From the NCBI GenBank assembly GCA_022818135.1, contig JAFMSR010000010.1, positions 10,292,451 through 10,356,450 on the forward strand: DNA of 64,000 bases, written 5' to 3'. Both the position numbers and the translations under genes were made by a program. This document shows positions 1-12,265 of this stretch, piece by piece. This DNA comes from Saxidomus purpurata (lineage: Eukaryota > Mollusca > Bivalvia > Venerida > Veneridae). The notes beneath the pieces were generated by a model. That model made no database searches. It was given only the letters and a program-made list of their open reading frames with translations, and was not told the origin of the DNA. Within the stretch, counting starts at the first letter, position 1; each line of letters opens with the position of its first letter.

Positions 1-304
1 TTAATAGATGTACCTTGAGTGTAAGCTCGAAAATAAAACAATTTAGACCTACCATGCGTTGTAATGATTTGACGTTTATATTGGTTTGCATCAAGATGAA
101 TCGTAACCCAAATTTACATTTTCATTGTTTTGAATCATATGGTAAAGTTAAATATTTTGACATATTTGTTTTTGTTAACTGTTTTTTTTAATATCAAATG
201 TATTTCACACACCACATTAAAAGAAGGAGGAACGCTTTTACCACGCCCTACTTTTAATTATGGAGAGAAAAAAAGATGAAAAACAGCTGCTCCTCACCCA
301 ATTA
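1..304. other. AT-rich sequence, nothing recognised
   Basis: No ORF, RNA gene or repeat recognised before the homopolymer block. Confidence 0.5.
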
Positions 305-413
305 GGGGGGGGGGGGGGGGGTTTAACCCCCCCTTTTTTGGGGGGTGTTTTTTTTTAAAAAAAAAAAATTTTTTAAAATTTTTTCCGGTTTTTTTTTTTT
401 TTGGGGGGGGGGG
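305..413. other. Homopolymer block, probable assembly artefact
   Basis: Successive pure runs of G, C, G, T, A, T and G with almost no mixed sequence. Flanking DNA is ordinary. Similar blocks lie near 16.3 kb and 29.8 kb, where they replace a stretch inside otherwise continuous coding sequence. This suggests low-quality consensus rather than real sequence. Confidence 0.6.
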
Positions 414-1017
414 TGAATTTTTGTGGGTAATGAAGTCACTTGATTGACACCTGGCGTCTGGTCAATTAAACCGAACGAACATACTTTTTATTTGTTCTCA
501 AGGGAATGGTAGCTAAATATTTTTCTGATGACTTAGATGTACCAAGGGCGACGGTAAGCTAGGCGGACGGACTATGATGCTTTAAACCCGAAAGGCATAA
601 TTATACATGTAATGTGATAGAGAAACCAGAAAGAAACTTGTAATGATCAAGACATACCTATTAAGTAAAAATAAGGTAGGCAATGCATTTTTCCATCAGT
701 AAATGGTCCGGTTATTCCCTCTCCTCTCCAACATGGGTTTTTAAATGTCTTGTCGAAAATAATCGGTTTCTAGAAAGTAAGACAAGATATGTCGCACTTA
801 ATCATTTGCGTGTTAAGCTATGGAATGACACATGGTCAATTTAAAGAAGGCAATGACATTGACTCAATGAACAGTTTGCGAGGCTAAATTAATGAAAATT
901 ATTTATTGATTCTAGTCAGAAATATCTTGTTTCGAAATGACCAATGAAACTCAGAAATTTAGGTTTTAGACTGGTCTCAGAAAAATAAGGTAAAACATTA
1001 ATTAGGTGCATATCGGA
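414..1017. other. Unannotated AT-rich sequence
   Basis: No gene, repeat or RNA recognised. If the exon at 1285-1977 is real, this is its downstream intron. Confidence 0.4.
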
Positions 1018-1250
1018 GTAGCTACTGAAAATAAGGTATAGCTTTAGGTAAATATCTGAGTAGCTATTGAAAATAAGTTATTACCTTAGGTTCATATCTG
1101 ACTAGCTACTGAAAATAAGGTATAACCTTAGGTACATATCTGAGTAGATATTGAAAACAAGGTGATAACTACATTGTATATCTAATTAGCTACTGAAAAT
1201 AACGTATAACCTTAGGTATATATCTGATTAGATATGGAAATTAACGGTTT
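1018..1250. repeat. 42-bp minisatellite, about six units
   Basis: Imperfect tandem repeat. The marker 'gctactgaaaataagg' and variants recurs at about 1021, 1062, 1104, 1146, 1189 and 1231, a period of 41-43 bp. It lies 35 bp past the splice donor of the exon at 1285-1977, so it is probably intronic. It is unrelated in sequence to the 42-bp array at 47.8 kb. Confidence 0.85.
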
Positions 1251-1284
1251 TAAAGTTAAGTCGTCAAAGATTAATTGTGCTTAC

Positions 1285-1977
1285 CATACTCATGATATCG
1301 TAAGGTGTCTTATCAAAGTACGCAGCATCTGGAAAGAAGTATTTCAGAAGTCTATGTTTTGGCCTGTACTGTCTATGTGCGAGCATTGACAACTTTAGAA
1401 GCGGTGCCGACATTTTCGAATGCATTTTATTCCTGAATTTATTCCATTTGACTGGCTTTTGATGAATGTCCGGTATGCCATGTTGTTGAGCTTCTGTTTG
1501 ATCGTCGGTAGAATGGACACCAGTGGCACTTATTTCGTCAGCTAGTTCTGGTGTATTTGTAACATTAGCATCAATATATGGTTGTATAACTATTTCTGTA
1601 TCAGATTGTATGTCTGTATTACTGACTACAGATGAGCCTGGGTTTTCTACTTGATCATGGCGGATTGATTTTGTTTCTACTAATGTTGAGCTTTTGGCAA
1701 TATCTCCATTCACGTATGTACTTGGTGGCTTATCAATATTTAATTTTAAAGAAGTGTTACCATTTTCACTTACGTTTGAAAACTGTTTCTTGTGTTTACT
1801 GTTCACATTTGTTAAAACCTTTGTTATATTTGTAGATAATGGAAGAAAACTGGTGTAGCTGTCATTCCTGAAACCGTTTCTTCCATATGCAATAAAAACA
1901 AATATTAAAATAGAAACTACAATGAATATTCTGAATGTTCTCTTTGTGTTACTGTTTGCAAAATCCCATTCATACAT
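1285..1977 (-). CDS. First coding exon of a type II membrane protein, family unknown
   Basis: On the minus strand an acceptor (pyrimidine tract, then AG at 1990-1991) opens an exon at 1989. The first ATG of the exon (1977-1975) starts MYEWDF. Coding runs 231 codons to a donor reading ATG|GTAAGC (exon end 1285), phase 0. Residues about 17-31 form one hydrophobic segment (IFIVVSILIFVFIAY) after a short basic N-terminus (KR before it). A Ser/Thr/Asn-rich stem follows with several N-x-S/T sites, and the exon ends in a more structured basic and aromatic part (KHRLLKYFFPDAAYF). This topology is typical of Golgi type II enzymes such as glycosyltransferases or sulfotransferases, but no catalytic motif is visible here, so the function is unassigned. 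Further coding exons would lie to the left, outside or in the first kilobase; none was recognised. The start choice rests on being the first ATG after the acceptor. Confidence 0.6.
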
Positions 1978-3748
1978 GTTATTTTGAATCTGAAAACAAA
2001 ACAAAAGTAACATATAACTCAATTATTGCACTCAAAATCTTTCAGAAATGAAAACTATCAATGACTATTTTGTAGTACGTATACCATGAAAGACATATTT
2101 TGTTATTTAGACACATTGAACGTCATAAATGTTATTTCTCTATCAATAGAGTTCTTTAAATATCTAGAATAGGTAACCTTAGTTTTAAATGATCATCTAT
2201 TCTATTACTTTTATTTTACATGTTATCTGTCAAAGGGATTTCTCACCAAACAAACACTCACCAATATTCAATAAACTCTAGGATAAGTGAGCTTGTGAAT
2301 ATTCATATGTCTGAAATAACTATAAAGTACAAACTTCTGCAGGCAACAGTTAATATAACAAATATACTTTCAAAATACATTTTTTATTAAAGTCCATGTA
2401 AAACGTGTATTCATTCAGTCATTCAGTCATTTGTTACTTGCTCATTCATTCATGTTTTCAGTCATTCATTTGATTCACGTAACTACTCTATACCAATGAG
2501 TCCACGCATTTTCTCATCAAATCAATCACTTAATAACTCAAACTTCTTTTTAAATCCTTTAAATTTTTACAAACATGCATTTTTAATGTCAAACCAACAA
2601 AATAATAGTTCTCGGTAGGATAATCCAATGATACTACAAGCATTGCACTGATGTGTACTTGGGTACACATGCACTCGGTGTGCACTAGATGTTTAAGCGC
2701 TCCAGCCTAATGGACACTCAATGTGCACAAGACCGTCAGGTGTACTCTGTACTTCACAATGGTAATACTTGTATATTACTGTAATAAAAGAGATCGGGTA
2801 GGATTTTATTAATGTACAGAAACACAACGATGAAGCCTTTTAAAAAGTTTAAAAACCTGGAAAATAGAAAGAAAAACTTACTTATTGATCAACGCCAGTA
2901 GCAATCCAATGGTTTTAGTATTGTAATATAGATTACGCATGGCACAAATTATTGGAAAGTCATTCCCATGGTGCAAAAGAAAACAAAGGAATAAGATATT
3001 CATACGTTCACTGCATTGATTACATAGTGAAAATATTCATGTGAATATTGACAAATTATCACTAAATGGTGGATCAATAACACCTCAACAACTTTATTTT
3101 CACTACACAATTAACAAAACTAAACCATCTATAGAATAACAGACTCCAGAGACAAATAGTTGCCACGGAATAAATTAACGAGTAATCATTAGGCTGACAT
3201 TTCCAGAACATTTTTTCTCTATTAAGTATAAATACTACATGCAGCAGACAAATTAGAATCCGGTCGTTGGCGGTTATATGATACAGTACGCTGTATAAAA
3301 GTATACAAGTCAAATGTTTGAACGCCGCCAAATGGAGTGGGGGTTGCGATAATTAGTAATGTTGGATTTAATGTATGGTGATTAACCAAACCTAATCTTT
3401 TTGCACTCTAATTTTGTATATGGCTGACCATTTGTTAATGTTTAATGCTAAAAAAGATGATTCTACGTCAAGTCTATAAGCATTGGTTCCTCTGTATGGA
3501 AATTGGCTGCTGTCACATTATGTTTTTTTGATTAAGGGAGTGGAATGTGATACCGATAAAAGTATGTTTTTAAAATCTGAACGAACAACATTTTCAATAT
3601 CGAAGGAAGTAATCGAAAAAGTTCCAAGTCCAAGACAGAGAAGCAGATAGAGCTTTGTTGCTCCTCGATATAAACATCACTTTATATATTCTTATGCCTT
3701 ATTGATGTAACATAGAAGGCTTTTCATATAGCAAACTTCAACGTACTT

Positions 3749-3997
3749 TATTTCGGAAAAAAAATCAATTAATTCGAACCCACGCTTGAAACTACATGTT
3801 TGATTGGTCAATTACACTGTCGTTACAGAGTCCTTACCAAAAATAGCTTAATAGTCAAATCATTGAAATAATAATATTTTTTTTATTTTCCCAAGTCTAG
3901 AATTCTAACATAAATTTGCTTCAATTTGTATTATTCTTGTACGAAAGAAAAATTATTTCGAAAAAAAAACTTTATTTGAACCAACGCTTGAAACTAC
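3749..3997. repeat. Duplicated ~45-bp motif
   Basis: A stretch beginning 'tatttcg', then an A-run, then 'cacgcttgaaactac' or 'caacgcttgaaactac', occurs at 3749-3795 and again at 3953-3997. A shorter echo ('ttactaaa...aaatcg') lies downstream of the second copy. It is probably a decayed local duplication. Confidence 0.45.
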
Positions 3998-4237
3998 CGT
4001 CCTTACTAAAATTAATTTCGTAGCCATTTGTTTTAAATCGTTTTCGTCCAGCGTACTTACTAAAAATAACTTCGTTGTCATTCGTTTAAAATCGGCTATT
4101 TCCGTAAAATTTAGACTGGTTTGCGATCTCAAATCAAAAGACCGCTTGTTACAAAAGAACATACTGTTAAATCAGTCTACAGTCTAAAAGTAGTTACGTC
4201 ACCCCATGGAAACTTTACGTACTGCATTCCAATATAA

Positions 4238-4258
4238 ACGCCGCCTCCAGGGCGGCGT
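4238..4258. other. Short GC-rich perfect hairpin
   Basis: ACGCCGCC at 4238-4245 and GGCGGCGT at 4251-4258 are exact reverse complements around a 5-base loop, in an otherwise AT-rich neighbourhood. Function unknown. Confidence 0.5.
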
Positions 4259-6699
4259 GTAAAAACTTTTATTTCCTCCATATTTGAAAGGCAGTTATAC
4301 AAGATAATGCAGAAACGGGAATGAATATATATATAATATGTACAAGCAATACAAAATAAACAATGGGACTTACAATTTTGACACAACATAATTCATCAAA
4401 TTTTATGTATGAATATACATTAACTGTGAGGGAAAATGCAAAGGAAAGCTATATTGATTGATAAGTGTCTGACAAGCAAAGGTCTGTGTACGTTACTAGT
4501 CTTGTCGAAATGAAAATCAAGACCTGAACTACAGAATACTGTCGGACTCCATAACAAATCGACCTTACAAAAAAGTACACAGGATCGATATTCAGAGCGC
4601 CCGACAGATATGTGTTCTGAGTTAAGAGGCAAATAGCAAATTACAATCTGATACAGAGTTTGTATCTGTTACTGAAATGTCTAGCTGTACTGTAGACTAT
4701 TATAAGTTGCAACTGTTATAATACATTACTGTTAAAAGTTGATTCACACATGTGAAATAATTAAGCGCAAAAACGCAAGATCTCTCACATATAGTTGTAC
4801 AAAAGAAAGCGTTAATTTATTTTCTTGTAGGAGATCCGTTGATGAAAGTAATATGTATACATGTTTGTGTGACAAGATCATATATGTTTGGTATAAGTTC
4901 ATCATTGAGATTAAGATGTTGCGGTAGGCAGTCTGTTCGGACACCTTACACTAAATACGTATACAACTTGGTCAGTGAACGTAATGAATAATTTATAAAG
5001 CAGAATGTTAGTCTCTATGTCAATAAAACTATACAAGCAATGCAATAAATATCACTGACGTTAGCTTATTTCTATACATGTAAACATATGAACAGCACAA
5101 CGAATGCGTTACACTCATTTATTGTCGCTGATAAATAGTTTAAAGTTTTTCAGAGAGTACTGTTTTACCTTTTCCCCTTTGTTTCCGTCATTTAGCACTT
5201 TTAAAATATATACACATTTGTGTTTGCGTTCAGTTTTTAAAGTACTTGTTTCTGTTTGATGAAAGAGGAGACATAGCGTTAGAAGTCAAAATTCTCCAAT
5301 AATTATAGCTTCGACGATTTAGCAGGTTTCAAATCAAGATATGTACGTATTTATTTAAATGTATTCATTAACGTCTCACCATATACATGTATATGTTACA
5401 CAAAATGTACATTTCATATATACAAAAACAGCGACTAATATGTTTGACATTCTAAAACAATTATCTGAGACAATAAAATAGTATGTATTATATATATTTT
5501 ATATTCACAGCATAGAGCGTCAGGTTGGACGTTGAGATGCCGATTTGCATACCCAGCTAATAATAGTAGTAGAGTTTTAAACAGGTAAATATTTACCGAT
5601 TTAAATGGATAAATCAGTAAGTAAATGATAAATGGCGCACAGTTAATTGTCGCGTAATGCAATGTCTATGATTTGTTTTTCAAGCTGCTGATATATATGA
5701 GTATATGGCTTTTAATCACCAATACGAGTAATCGCCGAAATTTTCTTACACCAACTCAAAAACTGTACGCTCCTATTGAGGGGAAGTTTTTATACAGTTA
5801 ACCTATGCTTTTAGAGTGTGGGCTTGTATAATACTGTGTACGTATTAACGAGGCGCCATCCTTTACAAACATATAGGTCTGAAACAATATTTTGATTTCT
5901 TGCCAAACATTACATACGATTTGTATGTTCCTTGAGATGATTATGTATCATTTCTTGATTTCGTTAGCTTTTTCGTCCCTTTGTCGGCAAAAAAAACTAA
6001 TTTTACTTTTATTAGTAACAATTGTTTAATTGTTTATGTCACAAAATTCAATGATTCCCAGTACATATTGTAGGCTGGGATTATTGCCAATAAAATTGCG
6101 TTCTGTTTCCTACGGTTGCATACTTCTGTGACCATACAACCACTTAATTATCACGTTGTATAACTTTTTTTTCGACATGCACGAGAGCAGCATGTATTGT
6201 TCTCTAATTTACTATTGCTGATGTCTTTACTGTTAACGTAAATGATGACATACTGCATTGTACAGATCTGGGTCATACTATGACCAAACATAGAAAGTAT
6301 AAACTTAACTGCTAAAATTATCCAGATACGCCTTACAAGCTTTCTCCCTCTACTAACTTAAAGATTTTATCATGATAGCTCTTTTTAATTTCTGTTTTGT
6401 TTTGCAAACTTAAAAAACTATACCATAAACGAAATGTAGTATTTTCTTTGTACTTTGCAATATCCCTATGTTGTATAATGTTTATACCTAGGAAGAATAA
6501 AATAATTGTTCGGTTCTGTTCAACTAGTAAGTCACTTAATTATCATGATAAATTTCAGATTAACGCGTTAATTTTATTAACAGATACTTATGTCAACACA
6601 AAAAGTGTATATATCTGCCCGCTCCTACATAATGATATTCTAGATATCTATTCAGTGGTTACGTGTTTTTGGATCGATTGTTAAAACAATATCAATCCA

Positions 6700-6838
6700 G
6701 TGCCGAACGAACAACATACAAACAAGTAGTTCCATATATACAGTTGTTAGGCATTCCTTCTTCGGTTTACAAAATTATATAGTAATGGATCTAAATAATT
6801 TCAAAACAGTTCAGAATAGAATAATATAATTTCGTCAT
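6700..6838. repeat. Dispersed repeat, copy 1 (copy 2 at 45.05 kb)
   Basis: Shared ordered blocks are 'aagtagttccatatat', 'aaattatatagtaa', 'tcaaaac' and 'ttcagaatag', followed by 'ataatt'-rich sequence. The same order and spacing occur at 45045-45215. No coding capacity is seen. Confidence 0.6.
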
Positions 6839-6939
6839 TGTTCTTTAAATTTGTAATTAATCGTAAACACTATTAATGCGCGAACGAACGACTTCGACAT
6901 AAAAATAGATAAGAACTCGTTTTTACCCGTAAAACTGTG

Positions 6940-7022
6940 TCGGCAGCCGTAGAGTAATTGGTAGAGGTGTAAACATTTGAATATGCGCTGACTTACTGTA
7001 GATGCGAATTCGAAACCCATCT
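6940..7022 (+). repeat. tRNA-derived SINE head (not a functional tRNA)
   Basis: A-box-like 'tagagtaattggtagagg' at about 6949-6966 and B-box-like 'gcgaattcgaaaccc' at 7004-7018 are spaced as in an RNA polymerase III internal promoter. The acceptor ends do not pair and no clean anticodon arm forms, so this is a SINE head or tRNA pseudogene. Confidence 0.5.
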
Positions 7023-8340
7023 AATCCATTTTTTTTCTGTTTTACTTACCATTTTAAGACTTCGAACCATTTTTATTTGTTTGTGTAACAAACAAATTTA
7101 CTTACCGTTTTCCGAAGCCTACTCCTTAAGTACCAAATAGGAAAGTAGCTCCGGCACGTCAGTCAGCATATAATCCCAAATTTTGAGTCTTCATTTGAAA
7201 CCATATGGCCATTGCAGACATGAAAGTTGTATTGTTTAAATATATAATGTTACAAACTCATGCAGCATCAGCTAATTTTGTAAATATAACTAAAATAAAC
7301 TGTTTTCGAATAAGAACCGCGGATATATTTCATTTTACAATGATGCGTAAAAAGTCGGGACGATTTATTATATATATATACACCCTATAGAAATAGTTTC
7401 GATTTCTTAACCCGCCGGCCATTTCTTAAACCTTGTGCGGAAAGAAAACATGTTTGGAGTTTCTGTGACAACAAAATGTCTAACCCTGATCGTCATTTTA
7501 AAGAATGAAATATTTTGAACAGCCAGGAATATTTACGCGCATGTTTACACATTCTCTTTTTACGATTATATCCATCCATTCATAAATTTTATTCAATGCG
7601 CGGCAAGGGACGTACTTTCCGTATTGCTGATATGTTTATTCTGCGGACATGAGCTAGTCTGCGTTCCTACATGTATTAGATACCTTAAGCAGAAAACAAG
7701 TGTTAGGATACGTTAATGTCGATGTTTAAACGATTTGTTATATTTCATAGGTGGTGATTGTTTTAAGTAGAAGGCAATGTACCCTGCATTCGACTGTAGG
7801 CCTCGTTATCTTGAAACGCATCGAATGAGCTATTTTGTTAAAATACATATCAATGACTGCAGAAAAACATTTGAACATCGTTACTTCCTGGTCTCAACCA
7901 TATTCGTTCTATAAATGTATATTGGAGCATTATAAATACGCATTTTTACTTTGTCGGTCCACACAATAAATTGATCCCCTTATTGATCGGTGCTAATTCG
8001 ATCTAAAATACGATTTATAACTGTTGCATTCTGTTCATATCTTATTACCAACTGGTATAGCCTTCACTAATGAAGATTACAGACTGAAATAGCCGTCACA
8101 ACAAAACAAAGGACAAATATTTTGAATACACAAACAAATCCAGCGTCTTCAGCGCTTTGATTAAATGTTTTACGGCAAATAATCTTAGAAAGCTTCATTC
8201 ATGTCAAACTTATAAGGATAATGTTAATAAGACATACTGTATACATATTATTCGAAAACAGTAAAGTTTCGGTACTACAGGTCGGTCAGTAGTCGTGTCA
8301 GGGTTTGCTTGTACAACCAGAATTGGTTTCCTTGAGTTCT
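7023..8340. other. Unannotated AT-rich stretch
   Basis: Short chance ORFs only. No motif, RNA or repeat was recognised. Confidence 0.4.
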
Positions 8341-8460
8341 TTTGGGGCCATGCCTCAACATCAATCATCACCAATTTCTAGAATATTTACATGTCAGTTT
8401 TGTTTGTGGGCCCGCTGTAATACTTTGTATCATGTTGTTTTCTTATTCAGTTATAAATTT
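8341..8460 (-). repeat. LINE 3'-UTR-like fragment
   Basis: Blocks 'atcaccaatttc', 'aatatttacatg' and 'cccgctgtaatac' match in order the sequence at 18600-18665, which is the tail of the minus-strand LINE ending near 18575. It is therefore a solitary piece of the same family. No coding part is present. Confidence 0.5.
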
Positions 8461-8879
8461 ACTCTGTGTCTTCTTTGATCTCACTGTTCAGTTTTTGCCT
8501 ACAATTTAGGATATGAATTTATTTCAACCAGGCAAGTACTGGGAAGGCGGTCCGATTTTTTTGCCTCTTACTGCAAGTACAAAAGGTACCGTTTATCTTT
8601 TTCGTTCTTTCACCAACATTGACATCACAATATTAGGACCGTAACCAGTAAGGTTCTTCTAGAAATCTGTGGCACTGTATATGAAATCAAGACCTATATC
8701 GACTCAATTTAGTAACTGAACTGTTTTATTCTTGTCTGCATCGATTTGGATAAACTAAGAGTAACTAGGGCTGTAACGATACAAGTTTCCTTCCGTTCGT
8801 ATAGGATCCTGTCCCTTATCGAATGCTGGTATTCGAATACCTCCGCACTTTAACTACGGTATTGATTCCCGTTTTGTAG

Positions 8880-9090
8880 AGGCGCTGTGGCGTAGGGGTA
8901 GAGCGTCGGACTGCAAACCAGGAGGTCGTGGATTCTCATCCTAGTAGTGGCATTGTTTACTGCGACCTTCAAAATCCATTCATTCTTAGCGAGTATTTGT
9001 CTGAGCCCCAGGAAACACTCATAGGGGTAGTAAATGTAAGCTGCAAGTACTTGTTCTACAATATGTTTATACAGAATCAATAACAAAAGA
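8880..9090 (+). repeat. tRNA-Cys-derived SINE, copy 1
   Basis: The head resembles tRNA-Cys: A box 'tggcgtaggggtagagc' from 8888, then 'cggactgcaaaccagg' with anticodon GCA at 8913-8915, then a mutated B box (8928-8941, 'gattctcatcc' where GGTTCGAATCC is expected). The body ends in 'tgtaagctgcaagtac', 'ttgttctacaat' and a tail near 'gattaatc'. The body end recurs at 46200-46290, which shows a dispersed SINE family. The degraded B box argues against a functional tRNA gene. Confidence 0.7.
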
Positions 9091-9487
9091 ATGATTAATC
9101 CATTTTGGTTCTTCTATGAAAATGTTTTGTTTTTCCGGTTCCGGTTTGTGGTGAAAACACAAAATGAAAGATAAAATGTAAAATCATTAATAACAAACAA
9201 CTGGATCTAAGGTATGGAGATTTGATGTGATAAAACATTCGTACTATATATAGACTACAAGTGGAAATACGAAACGGTAACAAAATTGTTTTATTTGAGT
9301 GCATTTCGAAGATAAAAGGACTCAGTAAGATATACATTGGGAGGGGTACAGCCTAAAGGTGCAAAAAGTGAATCGATAACAGTGGTCGTCCATATAACAA
9401 ACATTCCGTCACGCTAGACATACTGTTATAGCGGTGAACAAAGACATCTTCATACGGCTTACATAAACATGAATTCTGTACTACAAA

Positions 9488-10687
9488 ATGAACTCTGAAA
9501 AGAGAAAACGTTCGTCCACAGGTAGCGAACTTGAAGCCAGTCAATTACATGAACATAATTCGAATGATACCGTATTTGATAACAAAAACAAAAAAAATCT
9601 CCGCTCGGAAAAAGATTAAGAGAAAATGAGTCAAAAAAGTAAAAGCAGACGATCAATCGGCAGGCTCATGCGTCTCAGTCTCCATGTCGCAGTCCCAGTC
9701 CCATGTCGGTCCCGTCCCTCGTGCGTCCGTCTCCTCGTCGCGTCCCGTCTCTCGTCGCGTCCCGTCCCATCGTCGCAGTCCCAGTCATCTAAGTCTCAGT
9801 CATCTAAGTCGAGCTCAAAGATGAGTATTAACATTGAAGAAAAATTAGATGAAATTAATAACAAACTTAGTTCTGTTCTGACAAAAAATGATAGATCCTT
9901 CATCAAAAACATAATACAGGATACTATAGAAGAAATGAAAGAAAAAATACTGAGTTCTGTAGTAAAAAGAATTGAAATTCTTGAGGGAGCTCTACATGAT
10001 AAAATAATTTCAAACGAGGTGACGAAGAAGGAGCTAAAAGTTCACATTGAAACGCAAAAATCTAAAAATCAAACCCTTGAAAAAAATTATGAAGAAATGA
10101 AATCCCGACTGAGTAATGAAAATGAAACATTGAAGGAGCAAATAAACAATCTTGAACAATTTGGAAGAAGAAATAATATCCGTATCACAGGCGTTGACGA
10201 TAATGACGAATTTCAGACAGCAAGAGAAACAACAGAACAGATAGTAGATACGCTTAATAAGCATTTAAAATTACAATTTTCCAGCCTGGATATCGATATC
10301 GCACACCGAATGAGAAAATATGATGAAAATAAAAAACGACCCATCATCGTTAAATTTGTGCAGAGGCAGTCGAAGATTGAGGTCATGAGCAGACGTGGTC
10401 TCCTCCGAAAAGCTCGTTGTGGCATCTTCATTAACGAGGATCTAACTTCCTTAAATAACGCGGTTCTTTCATCCCTTAAACTAAAAGCGCCGGAGGAAGT
10501 TGAAAAATGCTGGTCAACGGAAGGGAAACTATTTGCTAAATTTATAATAAAAGAAGCAAAAAGTGAAACAGAAAAATACGTCACAAAACAAATACACTAT
10601 AAAGACTATCAAACTTGGCTCAACAAACCATGGCCGGAGAGAAATAGAAAAGACTCTGCAGTTTTCGTCAGTGTAGAGAGCTCGTAA
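9488..10687 (+). pseudogene. LINE ORF1 (L1-type nucleic-acid-binding protein), one in-frame stop
   Basis: ORF1 of L1-like elements binds the element RNA and forms the trimeric particle that ORF2 works in. An ATG at 9488 opens a frame (MNSEKRKRSS...) that hits TAA at 9617 and continues in the same frame from the ATG at 9626 for 353 codons. The probable original start is therefore 9488, with one nonsense change. The piece from 9626 has a low-complexity Ser/Arg/Pro segment (about residues 1-65, encoded by short GTCCC/TCGTC-rich repeats), then a predicted coiled coil (about 70-175). A compact domain follows with FGRRNNIRITGV and DIDIAHRMRK, both hallmarks of the L1 ORF1 RNA-recognition region. 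It ends at 10687 with no further frame damage. Confidence 0.75.
9660..9812 (+). repeat. GC-rich short tandem repeats inside ORF1
   Basis: Runs of 'cagtccc', 'cgtcccgtc', 'ctcgtcgcg' and 'cagtcatctaagt' variants. Composition is unlike the AT-rich surroundings. It encodes the Ser/Arg/Pro-rich N-terminal part of ORF1 and looks like a local expansion. Confidence 0.6.
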
Positions 10688-10749
10688 AGTAACCTTGACA
10701 TTTGAAACATTAGCCATGATGCGATGCAGATATATACAAGGAACATATG

Positions 10750-10870
10750 CTTTTAGGCGTGAGGGCGCATGTGTGCATGTGCGCATGTGCGTACATATAT
10801 ACACGCGCGCTAGTGCGTTGGTACTAATGCATGTGTGCATGTAATACATACATATAATAAATATAATATA
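10750..10870. repeat. Alternating TG/CG/TA simple-sequence tract
   Basis: Mixed 'gtgtgcatgtgcgc', 'acatatatacacgcgcgc' and 'atataatatatata' sequence with strong purine-pyrimidine alternation. Confidence 0.6.
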
Positions 10871-12265
10871 TATATTTAATACATTCACCAAGTATCATAT
10901 TTTGTCCGACAGTTATAAACAAAGACTGATGAACAATCTTTTTTTTTCATATTTAAAAAACGCAGCATAGAGCTTTTTACGAAATCCAGAAAACATGTGA
11001 CGCTGTATTGTACAAGAAGAAAACTAAATAGATAATGTTTTACTTGTTTTTCCAGATACTTATGTTTCACTAGCTTTATCAGTTTTGAAAATATAGAACT
11101 AAAATGCAATAAATAAAGTTCTACTTCACTTCGCTACAAAGTATAATATTGTGTCCGCAAGTTATAAAGAAACACTGACACTGTCATCTTTAGATCTATT
11201 ATGTTTCTAATATTTGCAGATATAGTTTTTGAAATACAATATATAAATAATAGTTATAGGTGTTGTCTCCCCTACACCATCCTCTTAATGTATAACGATA
11301 TTGTATATTACATATCATTATGCCTGTATGCGTAAAATAGTTTCTGTATTGCGCACTGTAAATACTGATTGATCGAAATGTTGTGAAAAAGATCTCTAAA
11401 CATAATATGTGGCGTGAACTGCAAATTATTTTGACTGGTTTTTAAGTATGATCCAGTGTCCATTAAACTTCTTTGGGTTTCGTTTTCGGCTGAAGAATGG
11501 GCATATGGATCGTGCATACAACTAATGACTGGTCAATATATGAGACACTGTCCAGCCAGTTCTTTAGCTTAATTAAGATCTGGTAAAGGGACCGTGCTCT
11601 TGTAGAAGCTTTATCATTGTGTTGTTGTTGTTTTTTTGTTGTGGGGTGTCTTTCTTTACTTTCGTCTATATAATTTGCATTTAAAAGTATAATGATATGA
11701 CTTACTCGGCCGTCGGTCATTAAGTCAGGCGTAAAAACAAAAAACATATATGTATCTGTATGGCATGCGCACATATACAACTGCAATACAACATTTCATT
11801 TAAATTTGTAAGTGGCAAGTTCCAGTGAGAAAAGAAGTAACATCTTAATATAATTAACAAATTTTACAGATATTGATTATATTTTGTAACTTTCCGTCTA
11901 AACGGTATTAGCTACAGACTTATGAATTACGACAGTCCGTACAAAATGAAACAGAAATATTTTTGTTTTGTTTTCTTTCACTTTTATTAGAAAAAACTCA
12001 TGTGTTACCCTCGTAATTGTATACAGTTTGTTCTAAAATATAAGTACTACTGTTTTGCTTCGACATAAGAGTTTGTCGATTGCTTAAGACATCTACAATG
12101 TATCTTATTACCTTAAAGCCACATGATCACCCTATAAATTTACTCAAAAGTATAACGTGTTCACTGATACAGAAATGCTAGCACCGGGGTAAAAAGTCCC
12201 ATATGATTTCAAGTTTCAATATTGCAGAAAATCTTTTTATACTGCAGATTTCGTAGGTAAGAAAG

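Larger units (their letters stand above)
2023..6690. other. Long AT-rich stretch without a recognisable gene
   Basis: Only short chance ORFs. Small features inside are a 45-bp duplicated motif (3749-3795 and 3953-3997) and a GC-rich hairpin (4238-4258). It may be the 5' intron of the minus-strand gene whose exon lies at 1285-1977. Confidence 0.4.

Noticed and set aside
1632..1835. 67-codon ORF on the plus strand
   Set aside because: Antisense shadow of the type II membrane protein exon; no independent support.
8880..8952. Functional tRNA-Cys gene
   Set aside because: The B box is mutated, the acceptor ends do not pair, and the downstream body recurs elsewhere as a SINE.
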